From: JAAXGX01 sp965203565
GTDB taxonomy: Bacteria > Acidobacteriota > Vicinamibacteria > Vicinamibacterales > UBA8438
Assembly (NCBI GenBank): GCA_965203565.1
Contig: OZ241896.1
Coordinates: 1,984,001 to 2,048,000, forward strand
Direction: 5' to 3'
Length of the DNA: 64,000 nucleotides
The notes beneath the pieces were generated by a model. The model saw nothing but the letters and a program-made list of their open reading frames with translations. It did not search any database and had not been told where the DNA came from. Each line of letters starts with the position of its first letter. Position 1 is the first letter of the stretch. A program made the position numbers and the translations under genes. Positions 50,405 to 59,343 of the stretch are shown piece by piece.

Positions 50405-52680
50405 CGCTCCCAGACCCCGACCAGATCGACATGTTCTCGGACACCGGCACGCCGGAACGTCGGCGCGAGGCGGGTCGGGAACCGGGTCCAGGACCCGTGT
50501 GCTCGGATGCCGGAACGCCGGAACGCCGGCTGCGGTGGCTGGGACTCGCGACCGATCATCGACGGCTGTTCGGAGCGCTGGAGGACGGCTGGCTGCGTCC
50601 CCTGGGATCGCGCGCGGGCGTTTCCGTCGGCGTCGGAGCGTATGCCGTGGAGCAGGACGACGCCCCGGCAGGGCATCCCATCACGGTGCGCATGCGACTG
50701 GACGCAGCGAAGCTGCCGGCGTTGGATGTTTCCGTCCGCCGAGACGGCAGGTGGGTGTCATCCCGTCTCGGAGAATGCGACGCGGCGGACGCGGCGCTGT
50801 ACTGGCCGGGGGTGCTGCCGGCCTTCGCCATCGTCGGGATATCGGTCTCGTCCGAAGAAGAGCGCCGGCGCCTGGAGGGGTTGGCCCGGAGCGTGTCGAA
50901 CGTCGATCTGGCGGCCGTCGGCGTCGATGTCAATCTCGACGCGGGCGGAACGGTCGAACTTGGAGATCCACCGCCTGGTCCTTCACGGACCCTCGTGGTT
51001 CCAAAGGACGAAGATGCACTGCACGGCGCGACGAGCATGGCCGTGTGGGCCGTGCCCCGGATCGACCCGTGGTTGGATCTGCTCACGGCGAGTCTGGCGT
51101 CCGACGGGACGCGGCTGTCGGCGACGGCGGCGGTGGTCGACGCCGGATGGTGGAGATTTCCGCCGTGGACGCGGCCGTTGGAGGAACCGCGGCCGTCCGG
51201 TGTCGACGAATGTCTCTGGCGGGCGGCCGTGGACGTGTTTCGCGAGCGGCCGGCTGAAGGTCGTCCTAGGCCGCGTGAGCTCGCGGAACGCATCGCGGCG
51301 GAGGCGTCACCGCTCGGCGGTTCAGCCTGCTCCGACGGGGTCGCCACATGGCTCGAGGCCACGCACCGTATCCTGCGCGCCGATTCGACGATCTACTTCG
51401 ACGCTTGGCGTGCGTGCCCGGTGGGACTCGCGCTGCATCTGGTGCTGACCCGTCCAGAGCCGGAAAGGTTCAGAACGTGGTTCCAGGAACGGCCGGACCT
51501 GGCGCCGGCGGTGGCGTGGTCCGCGGCGGTGCTGTGCGGACTGCTGCGCGGATATCGGGGGCTGGACAAGCGGTTCCGCGGCGATTCGCTTCAGCGCGAG
51601 CTGCTCTCGATTCACGCTCTGCGCGCGTGTGGTGGGGACGGGGCGGACGTCGCCTGGCCGTCCCTGGCCGAAGAAGCGCCGCGGTGGCGCAGGGACGGCG
51701 AAGAGTACGTCCTGTCGTGGGGCGGAAGAGAATTCGCCCGCAGGCCGGAGAAGGCGCGCGGACGATGGTACGCGGCGAACTTCGAAGATGCCGCGGTGCG
51801 ACGGAAGGCGCAGGAGGTTGCGAGGAAGGGGGCGTGGCCGTGTCTGCACCGGGAGATCGTATTGACGGACGGGCGGTTCCCGTTGTCGGGTTCCGGCTGC
51901 GCCGAGACCATCGGGGACGGCTCGGAACGACGACTCGAAGTGCAAGGAGCGGTGCGGATGCGGTTGCCGGCGGCGGCCGTCGGCGAAGAAGTTTTCGACG
52001 TGGAAGCGTTTCGCCGCGCAGTCGCCGTGGAGGCGGGAACGCTGCCCAGTCCGCCGCTCGCGCCGGTGCGCGCCGTACGGTCCGAACCCGCCGGCGTGCC
52101 CGGCCTGAAGTACATGCCCGACTTCGTCAGTGAACCCGAGGAAAAAAACCTCGTGGCGGAAATCAATCGGGCCGACTGGAGCACGGAGCTGCAGCGCCGC
52201 GTGCAGCATTATGGCTGGCGGTACGACTACAAGGCGCGGCGGATCGATGCGTCGATGCGCATCGGCCCGCTGCCGGACTGGGCCGTTCGTCTTGCCCGGC
52301 GCCTGGTGTCGAAGGGGATGCTGACCGACCTTCCGGATCAGGTCATCGTCAACGAATACCTCGGCGACCAGAGCATCGCCAAGCACGTCGACAGCGAGAA
52401 CTTCGCCGACGGCATCGCCACGATCAGCCTGCTGGAGTCGTGGGAAATGGTGTTCCGCGAAATGAAGAAACGGGGGCGCAGGGTGACGCAGCGGCTCGAC
52501 CGGCGGAGCGCGGCGATCATGACCGGCGACGCGCGGTACCGCTGGACGCACGAGATACCGAAGCGGAAGCGCGAGCCGGGCCGCGTGGAGCGCCGCCGCC
52601 GCATTTCCCTGACGTTCCGCAAGGTGCTGGCATCGCCGGACGGCGTGCGCGGCGACGGCGGTTCGCGAGAAGCATCCTGA
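50401..52680 (+). CDS. Large unknown domain fused to an AlkB-type 2OG-Fe(II) dioxygenase
   Basis: A 759-residue protein. Residues about 40-540 form a domain I do not recognise, with conserved-looking 'LGLATDHRRLFGALEDGWLRPL', 'YWPGVLPAFAI', and 'LCGLLRGYRGLDKRFR'. Residues about 565-740 are an AlkB-like dioxygenase: 'VPGLKYMPDFVSEPEEK' is the usual AlkB opening, the iron ligands are H662-x-D664 in 'AKHVDSENF' and H717 in 'RWTHEIP', and 'RRRISLTFR' supplies the 2-oxoglutarate arginines. AlkB enzymes demethylate or hydroxylate nucleic acids, so the protein may act on modified phage or host DNA. It is translated with the helicase gene and lies between PglX and the PHP ATPase. Confidence 0.85.
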   Translation: MTLPDPDQIDMFSDTGTPERRREAGREPGPGPVCSDAGTPERRLRWLGLATDHRRLFGALEDGWLRPLGSRAGVSVGVGAYAVEQDDAPAGHPITVRMRLDAAKLPALDVSVRRDGRWVSSRLGECDAADAALYWPGVLPAFAIVGISVSSEEERRRLEGLARSVSNVDLAAVGVDVNLDAGGTVELGDPPPGPSRTLVVPKDEDALHGATSMAVWAVPRIDPWLDLLTASLASDGTRLSATAAVVDAGWWRFPPWTRPLEEPRPSGVDECLWRAAVDVFRERPAEGRPRPRELAERIAAEASPLGGSACSDGVATWLEATHRILRADSTIYFDAWRACPVGLALHLVLTRPEPERFRTWFQERPDLAPAVAWSAAVLCGLLRGYRGLDKRFRGDSLQRELLSIHALRACGGDGADVAWPSLAEEAPRWRRDGEEYVLSWGGREFARRPEKARGRWYAANFEDAAVRRKAQEVARKGAWPCLHREIVLTDGRFPLSGSGCAETIGDGSERRLEVQGAVRMRLPAAAVGEEVFDVEAFRRAVAVEAGTLPSPPLAPVRAVRSEPAGVPGLKYMPDFVSEPEEKNLVAEINRADWSTELQRRVQHYGWRYDYKARRIDASMRIGPLPDWAVRLARRLVSKGMLTDLPDQVIVNEYLGDQSIAKHVDSENFADGIATISLLESWEMVFREMKKRGRRVTQRLDRRSAAIMTGDARYRWTHEIPKRKREPGRVERRRRISLTFRKVLASPDGVRGDGGSREAS

Positions 52681-52723
52681 TGGTGCGTCAGAACGTCTTC
52701 TTCAATCCGGCTTGCTTCACCCG

Positions 52724-52969
52724 TCACGCCACGCGCGGGTTGCTGACGCGGCGCACTTCGTCCGTCATGACGTGCACCGGGATTTCCGGCAGGTCCGTCT
52801 CGATTCCGTTCATCTCGACGAGGTCGGCGACCGCCGCCACGACCTTGTCGACCAGTTCTTCATGCGTGGCGCCTTCGACCGACAGGCTGTCGATGTCGTC
52901 GCTCGTCGCCACCCATACTTTCGCATCACCGTCCCAAAAAGCCCGGATGAAAATCGATGCCTTCTTCAT
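52724..52969 (-). CDS. DUF1902/HicB-like protein
   Basis: An 81-residue protein: 'IFIRAFWDGDAKVWVATSDD' (5-24) followed by 'SLSVEGATHEELVDKVVAAV'. This matches the HicB-like DUF1902 fold, which is related to the partial RNase H fold of antitoxins. The ATG at 52967-52969 is preceded by a GAGGGGG ribosome-binding site on the minus strand. It is the only minus-strand gene in the island and separates the AlkB gene from the PHP ATPase gene. No HicA-like toxin is found on either side. A TATTAT -10-like element lies at about 53025-53030 on the minus strand. Confidence 0.78.
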   Translation of the reverse strand: MKKASIFIRAFWDGDAKVWVATSDDIDSLSVEGATHEELVDKVVAAVADLVEMNGIETDLPEIPVHVMTDEVRRVSNPRVA

Positions 52970-53183
52970 GGTGTCCCCCTCCCGCATCGCCGACCGCCGT
53001 CGCAAGGCTCCCTACGGTGCGCATAATATGCCATGGGCAGGGAGAGCACGAAGGCCGTGGATTTCGGGCCCGTGGCTCGACGTGCGGAACGTGGGACGTC
53101 TGCGGCCTCCGGCAGGCCCGATCTCGACGGGCCGGGCCGCGGCGGATCGGCGCGCGGTTCCGCTGCAGCCGGAGGAGTGAACT

Positions 53184-56027
53184 ATGCAGGGCACGGACGT
53201 GCGGTGGCCTCACCCGGGAGCGCGGTGGTGGAAGTTCGACTTCCACACGCATACGCCCGCCTCCGACGATTACGGAAAAGGGCCGACGCAGGCTTCCCTG
53301 AAGCAGACTACGCCGAAGGACTGGCTGCTCGGTTTCATGCGGGCGGGCGTGGACTGCGTCGCGGTGACGGATCACAACTCCGGGGAGTGGATTGACTGTC
53401 TCCAGGCCGCGCTCATCCACCTCGAGCAACAACCGCACCCGGACTTTTCGCCGCTGCATCTGTTTCCGGGTGTCGAGCTGTCCGTACACGGTGGATTCCA
53501 CCTTCTGGTCATCTTCGATCGGAAGGCGACCGGCCGTGACGTCCGCGACTTGCTCTCTCGCGTGGAGTATCAGGGAAAGCATGGCCGGTGCGACGCCGTC
53601 ACGCGGAAATCCGCGGCGGAGGTCATCGAAATAGTTTCAAGGCTCGGGGCCCTTGGGATCCCAGCCCATGTCGATCAGGACAAGGGACTGTTGCAGACGG
53701 CGGAAGATGGACGACTGCGGTGGGATCCAAACACCGTGAGGCAGGTGATTGACCGGCCGGAAATTCTGGCTGCGGAAGTTGTCGATCGCGATTGGGTAAA
53801 GCATCAAGTCTACGTTGAAGCCGGGTGCAGGTGGACTGAAGTCCTGGGTAGTGATTTTCACAGTTTTCGAAAAGGTGCGAGGCAGGAGCAGCATCACACT
53901 TGGGTGAAGATGGCGAAGCCGTCGTTGGAAGGACTGCGCCTTGCACTGTTGGATGGAGGAGGTTTTTCCATCCGGCGTAGCGATGACCCGGAGCCGTTCG
54001 AACCGTTCGCGTCCCCTAAGCACTGCGTCGAAGCCATCGAGGTCGCCGATGCGCGCTACATGGGGCGCGGCAAGGCGACCCGGTTGACGTTCAGTCCATG
54101 GCTGAACGCCTTGGTGGGTGGGCGCGGTACGGGCAAGTCCACGGTCATCCACGCCCTGCGGCTGGCGGCGCGACGAGAGCGGGAGTTGACGCGTCTGGAC
54201 GATCGCAGCACACCTCGTGTGACCTTCGATCGATTCAATCGGGTGCCGTCGAACCGATTGGACAAGGGCGGTTTGAACGAAAAGACCACGATTCGATGGA
54301 CGGTGCTGCGGGACGGTGTTCGGCATCGCGTCCAGTGGCGCCAGGATGGAGGTGGCGCGGCGGTGGAGGACGCGACGGATGGCGGCGGATGGAAACTGTC
54401 CGCAGCCCAGAGCGTGACAGCGGATCGTTTTCCGCTTCGGGTGTTCAGCCAAGGGCAGATCACCGAATTGGCCGGGGAGAACCAGCAGGCGCTGCTGGAC
54501 GTCATCGACGAGGCGGCGGGGGTGGCGGCGCTCCGGGAAAAGCTGGAAGAAACACGAGCAGCGTTCTACGCGTCCCGTGCGCGCATCCGGGAATTGGACA
54601 GCAAGTTGGGCCGTGAAACCTCTCTGACCGTCGAACTCGAAGACGTGGAGCGCAAGCTCAAACGCTTCGAGGACGCGGAACATCGCACCATCCTGACAGC
54701 CTACCGTCAGCATGGCCGGCAGCGCCGGGAACTGGAACGGCAGTTCGCCAGCGCGGACGACGGGGTTGCCCGGATCGAAGAGGCGGCGGCGAACTTGCAG
54801 CCGGACGATCTGCCGGACGGAACGTTCGACGAGGCATCGGACGTTGACCGGCAGGCAATGGCGATCATCGTGTCGCTGGGGGATGCGGTGCGCGCCGCCG
54901 CGCGGGAGGTGCGCGAAACGGCGGAGCGTTTGCGTGTCGCGGTCAGGAAGCAGCGCGAAGCGCTGGCCGGGACGGCGTGGCGGACAGCCGTTGACCAGGC
55001 GGCCCGCAAATACAAGCAGTTGATCAAGGCCTTGCAAGCGGCGGGAGTCGCCGACCCGAGCGAGTACGGCCGTCTGGTGCAGGAACGCCAGCGACTCGAC
55101 AGCGAAGAGAAGACGCTGGAGTCGATGCGGGAGGAACGCGACCGCGAGGAGCAGCTGTCGAAGTCGCGTCTTGAAGACGTTCTGGAGGCCCGGCGCGCCG
55201 TCAGCGCGGCACGGGAGACCTTCCTGAGCGAGACGCTGGCGCAGAATCGATTCGTACGTATCCGCGGCCAAAGATACGGTGATGACCCGCGAATCATCGA
55301 ACGGGACCTGCGCGACGTTTTGCGCATTCGCGGCGATCGGTTCGAGGACGACATTCTCGTCATGGGCGACGACTGTGCGAAGAAGGGGTTTGTCGAGGCC
55401 TTGCTGAGAAACTTGCCGGAGGATTCGGATAAGCGGAGCGTGGAAGTTGAATACCGGATCAATCAGTTCAAGCAGAAGGTTGTCGCCGCCAGCGGCGGAT
55501 CGGAATCCTTCGGGGGGCACTTCAATAACTACCTTGCGCGCGAGTGCAAGCGCGACCCCGATCTGCTCGACAAGTTACTGGCGTGGTTCCCGCAAGACGG
55601 GTTGCAGGTGGAGTACAGCCGCCACGGAGACGGCACAGACTTTCGGCCGATCACGCAGGCGTCGGCCGGCCAGCGGGCGGCGGCGATGCTCGCTTTCCTG
55701 CTGGCGCACGGCGAGGAACCGCTGGTTCTGGATCAACCGGAGGACGATCTGGACAATCACCTCATTTACGATTTGGTGGTGCGCCAGATTCGGGAGAACA
55801 AACTCCGACGCCAGATCATCGTCGTGACGCACAATCCGAACATCGTCGTGAACGGCGACGCGGAGATGCTGCACGCGCTCGATTTCGTGAACGGGCAGTG
55901 CATGGTTCAACAGTCAGGGTCGTTGCAGGACGAAGCAATGCGGGAGAAGGTCTGCCAAGTGATGGAGGGCGGACGCGAGGCGTTCGAACGCCGCTACCGG
56001 CGACTGGGACCTGCCCATGTTCGATAG
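53184..56027 (+). CDS. PHP-domain/SMC-like ATPase (TrlF-type)
   Basis: A 947-residue protein. The N-terminal PHP phosphoesterase domain (about 15-270) has its metal motifs: H21-x-H23 in 'DFHTHTP', 'VTDHN', 'GVELSVHGG', 'IPAHVDQDKG' and 'GSDFHSF'. An ATPase follows, with Walker A 'GGRGTGKST' (about 312-320), then a long coiled coil ('KLEETRAAFYASRARIRELDS' onwards, about 450-720), and Walker B 'PLVLDQPEDDLDNHLI' near residue 850 with 'VTHNPNIVVNGDAE' after it. This is the layout of TrlF-type PHP-ATPases, which often appear in defence islands. It probably senses and cleaves nucleic acid. It starts after a 178-base gap with a GGAGGAG ribosome-binding site and likely begins a new transcript. Confidence 0.9.
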   Translation: MQGTDVRWPHPGARWWKFDFHTHTPASDDYGKGPTQASLKQTTPKDWLLGFMRAGVDCVAVTDHNSGEWIDCLQAALIHLEQQPHPDFSPLHLFPGVELSVHGGFHLLVIFDRKATGRDVRDLLSRVEYQGKHGRCDAVTRKSAAEVIEIVSRLGALGIPAHVDQDKGLLQTAEDGRLRWDPNTVRQVIDRPEILAAEVVDRDWVKHQVYVEAGCRWTEVLGSDFHSFRKGARQEQHHTWVKMAKPSLEGLRLALLDGGGFSIRRSDDPEPFEPFASPKHCVEAIEVADARYMGRGKATRLTFSPWLNALVGGRGTGKSTVIHALRLAARRERELTRLDDRSTPRVTFDRFNRVPSNRLDKGGLNEKTTIRWTVLRDGVRHRVQWRQDGGGAAVEDATDGGGWKLSAAQSVTADRFPLRVFSQGQITELAGENQQALLDVIDEAAGVAALREKLEETRAAFYASRARIRELDSKLGRETSLTVELEDVERKLKRFEDAEHRTILTAYRQHGRQRRELERQFASADDGVARIEEAAANLQPDDLPDGTFDEASDVDRQAMAIIVSLGDAVRAAAREVRETAERLRVAVRKQREALAGTAWRTAVDQAARKYKQLIKALQAAGVADPSEYGRLVQERQRLDSEEKTLESMREERDREEQLSKSRLEDVLEARRAVSAARETFLSETLAQNRFVRIRGQRYGDDPRIIERDLRDVLRIRGDRFEDDILVMGDDCAKKGFVEALLRNLPEDSDKRSVEVEYRINQFKQKVVAASGGSESFGGHFNNYLARECKRDPDLLDKLLAWFPQDGLQVEYSRHGDGTDFRPITQASAGQRAAAMLAFLLAHGEEPLVLDQPEDDLDNHLIYDLVVRQIRENKLRRQIIVVTHNPNIVVNGDAEMLHALDFVNGQCMVQQSGSLQDEAMREKVCQVMEGGREAFERRYRRLGPAHVR

Positions 56028-57324
56028 CCGCAAGGAGATACTCGATCGGATTCGGCTGGGCGAGGCCGCGTTCCTGGAATTGAAGGAAGTGCGCTTCGCC
56101 GACGGCAAGGTCCGGGGACCGCGCCGAGACGACTTGGCCGACGAAATTGCCGCCTTCGCCAACGGCCGTGGCGGCGTCTGCCTGCTCGGGGTGGCTGACG
56201 ACCCGCGTGAAATCGTCGGGATTCCCGAGGACCGCATCGGCGCCGTGGTCGCGCTCGCCCACGAGGTCTGCACCGAGTCGATGGAGCCGCCGCTGAATGC
56301 GCTCATCGAGCCGATCCGGTTGCCGGCGGCGACCGGGGAAGAGCTCGCGGTGGTGAAGATCGACGTGCCCCGCAGTCTGTTCGTGCACCGGAGTCCGGGC
56401 GGCTATCTGCATCGGGTCGGGAGTTCGAAACGCCAGATGGAGCCGGACTACCTGTTTCGTCTGCAACAGCAGCGGAGCCAGGCCCGGCTCATCCGGTTCG
56501 ACGAGCAGATCGTGCCCGGCGCTCGCGTGGAAGACCTTTCCGCCCCGCTCTGGGAGCAGTTCCGCACGACGCGCACCGGCGCCGCGGCCGAGAGCCTGCT
56601 GTCGAACCTCGGCATGGCGCGGGCGGACGACGACGGCGTGCTCCGGCCGACGGTCGCGGGCGTGCTGCTGGCGTCGGCCGACCCGCGCCGGTGGCTTCCC
56701 AACGCCTTCATCCAGGCCGTCGCCTACCGGGGGACCCGGGTCCGGCCGGACCTTTCCGGCGATCCGTACCAGTTGGACGCGGCCGACGTCACGGGGCCGC
56801 TCGACGCCCAGGTGGATCAGGCGTGCCGCTTCGTCGCCAGGAACATGAAGGTCGCCGCGTTCAAGCACATGGGGCGCGTGGATCGCCCGCAGTTCGACAT
56901 GGAGGCGGTGTTCGAGGCGCTGGTCAACGCCGTGGCCCACCGCGACTATTCGATATACGGCTCCAAGATCCGGCTGCGCCTGTTCGGCGACCGCCTGGAG
57001 CTGCACTCCCCCGGCGCGATTCCAAACGCGATCTCCGTCGAACGCCTCGAACACCTGCAGTCGTCGCGCAACGAAGTGGTCACGAGCCTGTTGGCCAAGT
57101 GTCCCGTTCCGGCCGGGATTCCCTGGCTGAAGACGGATCGCGCCACGCTGATGGAGAAGCGCGGCGAGGGCGTGCGCCTCATCCTGGAGAACAGCCGCGA
57201 CCTGTCGGGGAGGGAGCCGGAATACCGGGAGATCGACGAAGCCGCGCTGACGCTGACGATCTTCGCGCCGGCAATGTCGTCCGGCGGGAGAACGTCGCCG
57301 GGAGAGGAACCACCGAATGCCTGA
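56017..57324 (+). CDS. AlbA_2 (Schlafen-like) / HATPase protein 1
   Basis: A 435-residue protein. The first about 140 residues form the AlbA_2/Schlafen-type domain, with 'FLELKEVRFADGKVRGPRRD' and 'ADEIAAFANGRGGVCLLGVAD'. The C-terminal part has an HATPase_c_4-type GHKL ATP-binding fold: 'EALVNAVAHRDYSIYGSKIR' (about 306-325) and 'FGDRLELHSPGAIPNAIS'. Proteins of this type are called putative transcriptional regulators or ATP-dependent DNA helicase-like proteins; Schlafen-type domains can be nucleases. It overlaps the PHP-ATPase stop by 11 bases and the second paralogue by 8. Confidence 0.85.
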   Translation: MFDSRKEILDRIRLGEAAFLELKEVRFADGKVRGPRRDDLADEIAAFANGRGGVCLLGVADDPREIVGIPEDRIGAVVALAHEVCTESMEPPLNALIEPIRLPAATGEELAVVKIDVPRSLFVHRSPGGYLHRVGSSKRQMEPDYLFRLQQQRSQARLIRFDEQIVPGARVEDLSAPLWEQFRTTRTGAAAESLLSNLGMARADDDGVLRPTVAGVLLASADPRRWLPNAFIQAVAYRGTRVRPDLSGDPYQLDAADVTGPLDAQVDQACRFVARNMKVAAFKHMGRVDRPQFDMEAVFEALVNAVAHRDYSIYGSKIRLRLFGDRLELHSPGAIPNAISVERLEHLQSSRNEVVTSLLAKCPVPAGIPWLKTDRATLMEKRGEGVRLILENSRDLSGREPEYREIDEAALTLTIFAPAMSSGGRTSPGEEPPNA

Positions 57325-58588
57325 CGCGACGGAGCAGTGGCTCCGGAAGATCCGGCTCGGCGAGGACAGCTTTCTCGAACTCAAGGAGGTGGTCTTCGCC
57401 GGCGGCCGGATCAAGGGACCGGGGCGGGACCAGTTGGCGGACGAGCTCGCGGCCCTCGCCAACGCCGCCGGCGGCGTCGTCCTGCTGGGCGTGTCCGACG
57501 CGCCGCGCGCGGTGACCGGTATTCCGCTCGATCATCTCGACGCGGTGGAACGCTACGTGTCGGAGATCGTCCGCGATTCCATCACGCCGGCGCTGGTTCC
57601 GCTCGTCGAGAAGCTGGAGCTGCCCGACGCGGCCGGCCGCTTGCGGCCCGTGCTCAAGGTCGAGGTTCCTCGCGGATTCGCCGTGCATCAGAGCCCGGGC
57701 GGCTATCTGCATCGCGTCGGAAGTTCGAAGCGCCGGATGGAGCCGGCGGTTCTCGGCCGGCTGTTCGAACAGCGGCCGCCGGCCGGGCAGTTCGACCGGC
57801 GGATCGTCGAGGAGGCGTCGGTCGACGACCTGGACGCGCGTCTGGTCGATCGCTTCCGGGGAGAGATAGGCGGCGACGACCGGATGACGGCGCTTTCGAA
57901 GCTGGACATGCTCCGGGAAGACGACGCGGGCGTGCTGCGCCCGACCGTCGCGGGCGTGCTGCTCGGAAGCCGCCGGCCGCAGCGCTGGCTGCCGCAGGCG
58001 TACATCCAGTCCGTGGCGTACCGCGGCGTCAGCGTCGAAGGGGCGCTCGACGCGCCGCGCTACCAGCTCGACGCCAGGGACGACGACGGGCCGCTCGACG
58101 ACCAGATCGCGTACGCCTGCCGGTTTGTGGCGAGGAACCAGCGGGTCGAAGCGTCCAAGAAGATGGGGCGGCGATCCTGGCCGCAATACGATCTGACGGC
58201 GGTCTTCGAGGCCGTCGTCAACGCCGTCGCCCACCGCGACTACTCGCTTCGCGGCTCCAAAGTGCGTCTCCGCATGTTCTCCGACCGCATCGAGCTGTTC
58301 TCGCCGGGGGCGCTGGCCAACGGCATGCGCATCGACGATCTCCCGTACAAGCAGAATGCGAGGAACCCGGCGATCGCCAACCTCCTCGACCGCTGCCCCG
58401 TCCCGGAGGAGATCGAGACGCCGCGGGTGACGATGATGGACCGCCGGGGCGAGGGCGTGCCGTCCATCCTCTCGCGGAGCAGGCGCCTTTCGGGCAAGCA
58501 ACCCGTGTACGAGACGTTCGGCGACGAGCTGCGGTTGACGATCTACGCGGCGTACGCGGCGGATTTCGGCATGGGCGGGGCGGCGTGA
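57317..58588 (+). CDS. AlbA_2 (Schlafen-like) / HATPase protein 2
   Basis: A 423-residue paralogue of the preceding gene with matching blocks: 'FLELKEVVFAGGRIKGPGRD', 'ADELAALANAAGGVVLLGVSD', 'HQSPGGYLHRVGSSKRRMEP' and 'EAVVNAVAHRDYSLRGSKVR'. The GHKL ATP-binding part keeps 'FSDRIELFSPGALANGM'. The two proteins are different enough to suggest an old duplication and may form a heteromer. The overlap with both neighbours (8 bases upstream, GTGA downstream) implies coordinated translation. Confidence 0.85.
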   Translation: MPDATEQWLRKIRLGEDSFLELKEVVFAGGRIKGPGRDQLADELAALANAAGGVVLLGVSDAPRAVTGIPLDHLDAVERYVSEIVRDSITPALVPLVEKLELPDAAGRLRPVLKVEVPRGFAVHQSPGGYLHRVGSSKRRMEPAVLGRLFEQRPPAGQFDRRIVEEASVDDLDARLVDRFRGEIGGDDRMTALSKLDMLREDDAGVLRPTVAGVLLGSRRPQRWLPQAYIQSVAYRGVSVEGALDAPRYQLDARDDDGPLDDQIAYACRFVARNQRVEASKKMGRRSWPQYDLTAVFEAVVNAVAHRDYSLRGSKVRLRMFSDRIELFSPGALANGMRIDDLPYKQNARNPAIANLLDRCPVPEEIETPRVTMMDRRGEGVPSILSRSRRLSGKQPVYETFGDELRLTIYAAYAADFGMGGAA

Positions 58589-59340
58589 GGCGAACCGAAC
58601 GGCAGGTCGTCCCGTCGGCCGGGGTCGACGACGTCGACTTCGGCGCCGTGCGCGCCTTCATGCGGGCGCAGGGGCTGGAGACCGACGCGGCGCCGCAACC
58701 GGCGCGCGAGGACGATCTGCGCAACGCCAGCGTCGCGGACGATCTCGACGGCGCGCTGCGCCCCACGCTGTACGGCCTGATGGTGTTCGGCCGGGACCCG
58801 CAGGCGTTTCCGCATACGCTGAACCTGTTCGTGCAGTGCGCCGCGTACGGCGGCGCCGACCAGGCCGCCGACGTGCTGAGCGCGGGCGAGGGGCGGGGGC
58901 GCCTTGAAGATCAGGTGGCGCGGGCGATCGGCTGGTTCCGCAGCCTGGGCCGGCGCGAGGTCTACGAGGGGCTCCGACGCCGGGACGTGCCGCCGATGCC
59001 GGAGCCCGCCCTGCGCGAGGCGCTCGTCAACGCGGTCATCCACCGGGACTACGCCGTCACCGGGTCGCAAGTCCTGCTGGAGGTGTTCGACGACCGGATC
59101 GTGGTGACCAGTCCGGGCGCCCTGCCGAACCACATGACGGTGGAGCAGGCGCGGCGCGGCGGCGCCCCCCGGTCCCGCAACGAGATGATGGCGAACGCCA
59201 TGGTGGTCCGCGGCCTGATGGAGCGCCGCGGCCGCGGCTGGCTGACGATGCGCCACGCGATGGCCCGTTTCAACGGCACGGAACCGGAGCTGATCAACGA
59301 CGAGCGCAACCGCTTCGTCCGCGTGACGTTCCGGCGCTGA
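58585..59340 (+). CDS. HATPase_c_4 protein 3, lacking the AlbA_2 domain
   Basis: A 251-residue third relative. It begins where the central region of its paralogues would be: 'DDLRNASVADDLDGALRPTL' matches their 'GVLRPTVAGVLL' segment. The GHKL part is kept as 'EALVNAVIHRDYAVTGSQVL' and 'FDDRIVVTSPGALPNHM'. The Schlafen/AlbA_2 N-terminal domain is missing. It could be a truncated duplicate or a specialised subunit. The C-terminal helix differs from the others. Start GTG at 58585 overlaps the upstream stop as GTGA, and the following HEPN gene starts 3 bases later. Confidence 0.8.
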   Translation: MRRTERQVVPSAGVDDVDFGAVRAFMRAQGLETDAAPQPAREDDLRNASVADDLDGALRPTLYGLMVFGRDPQAFPHTLNLFVQCAAYGGADQAADVLSAGEGRGRLEDQVARAIGWFRSLGRREVYEGLRRRDVPPMPEPALREALVNAVIHRDYAVTGSQVLLEVFDDRIVVTSPGALPNHMTVEQARRGGAPRSRNEMMANAMVVRGLMERRGRGWLTMRHAMARFNGTEPELINDERNRFVRVTFRR

Positions 59341-59343
59341 ACC

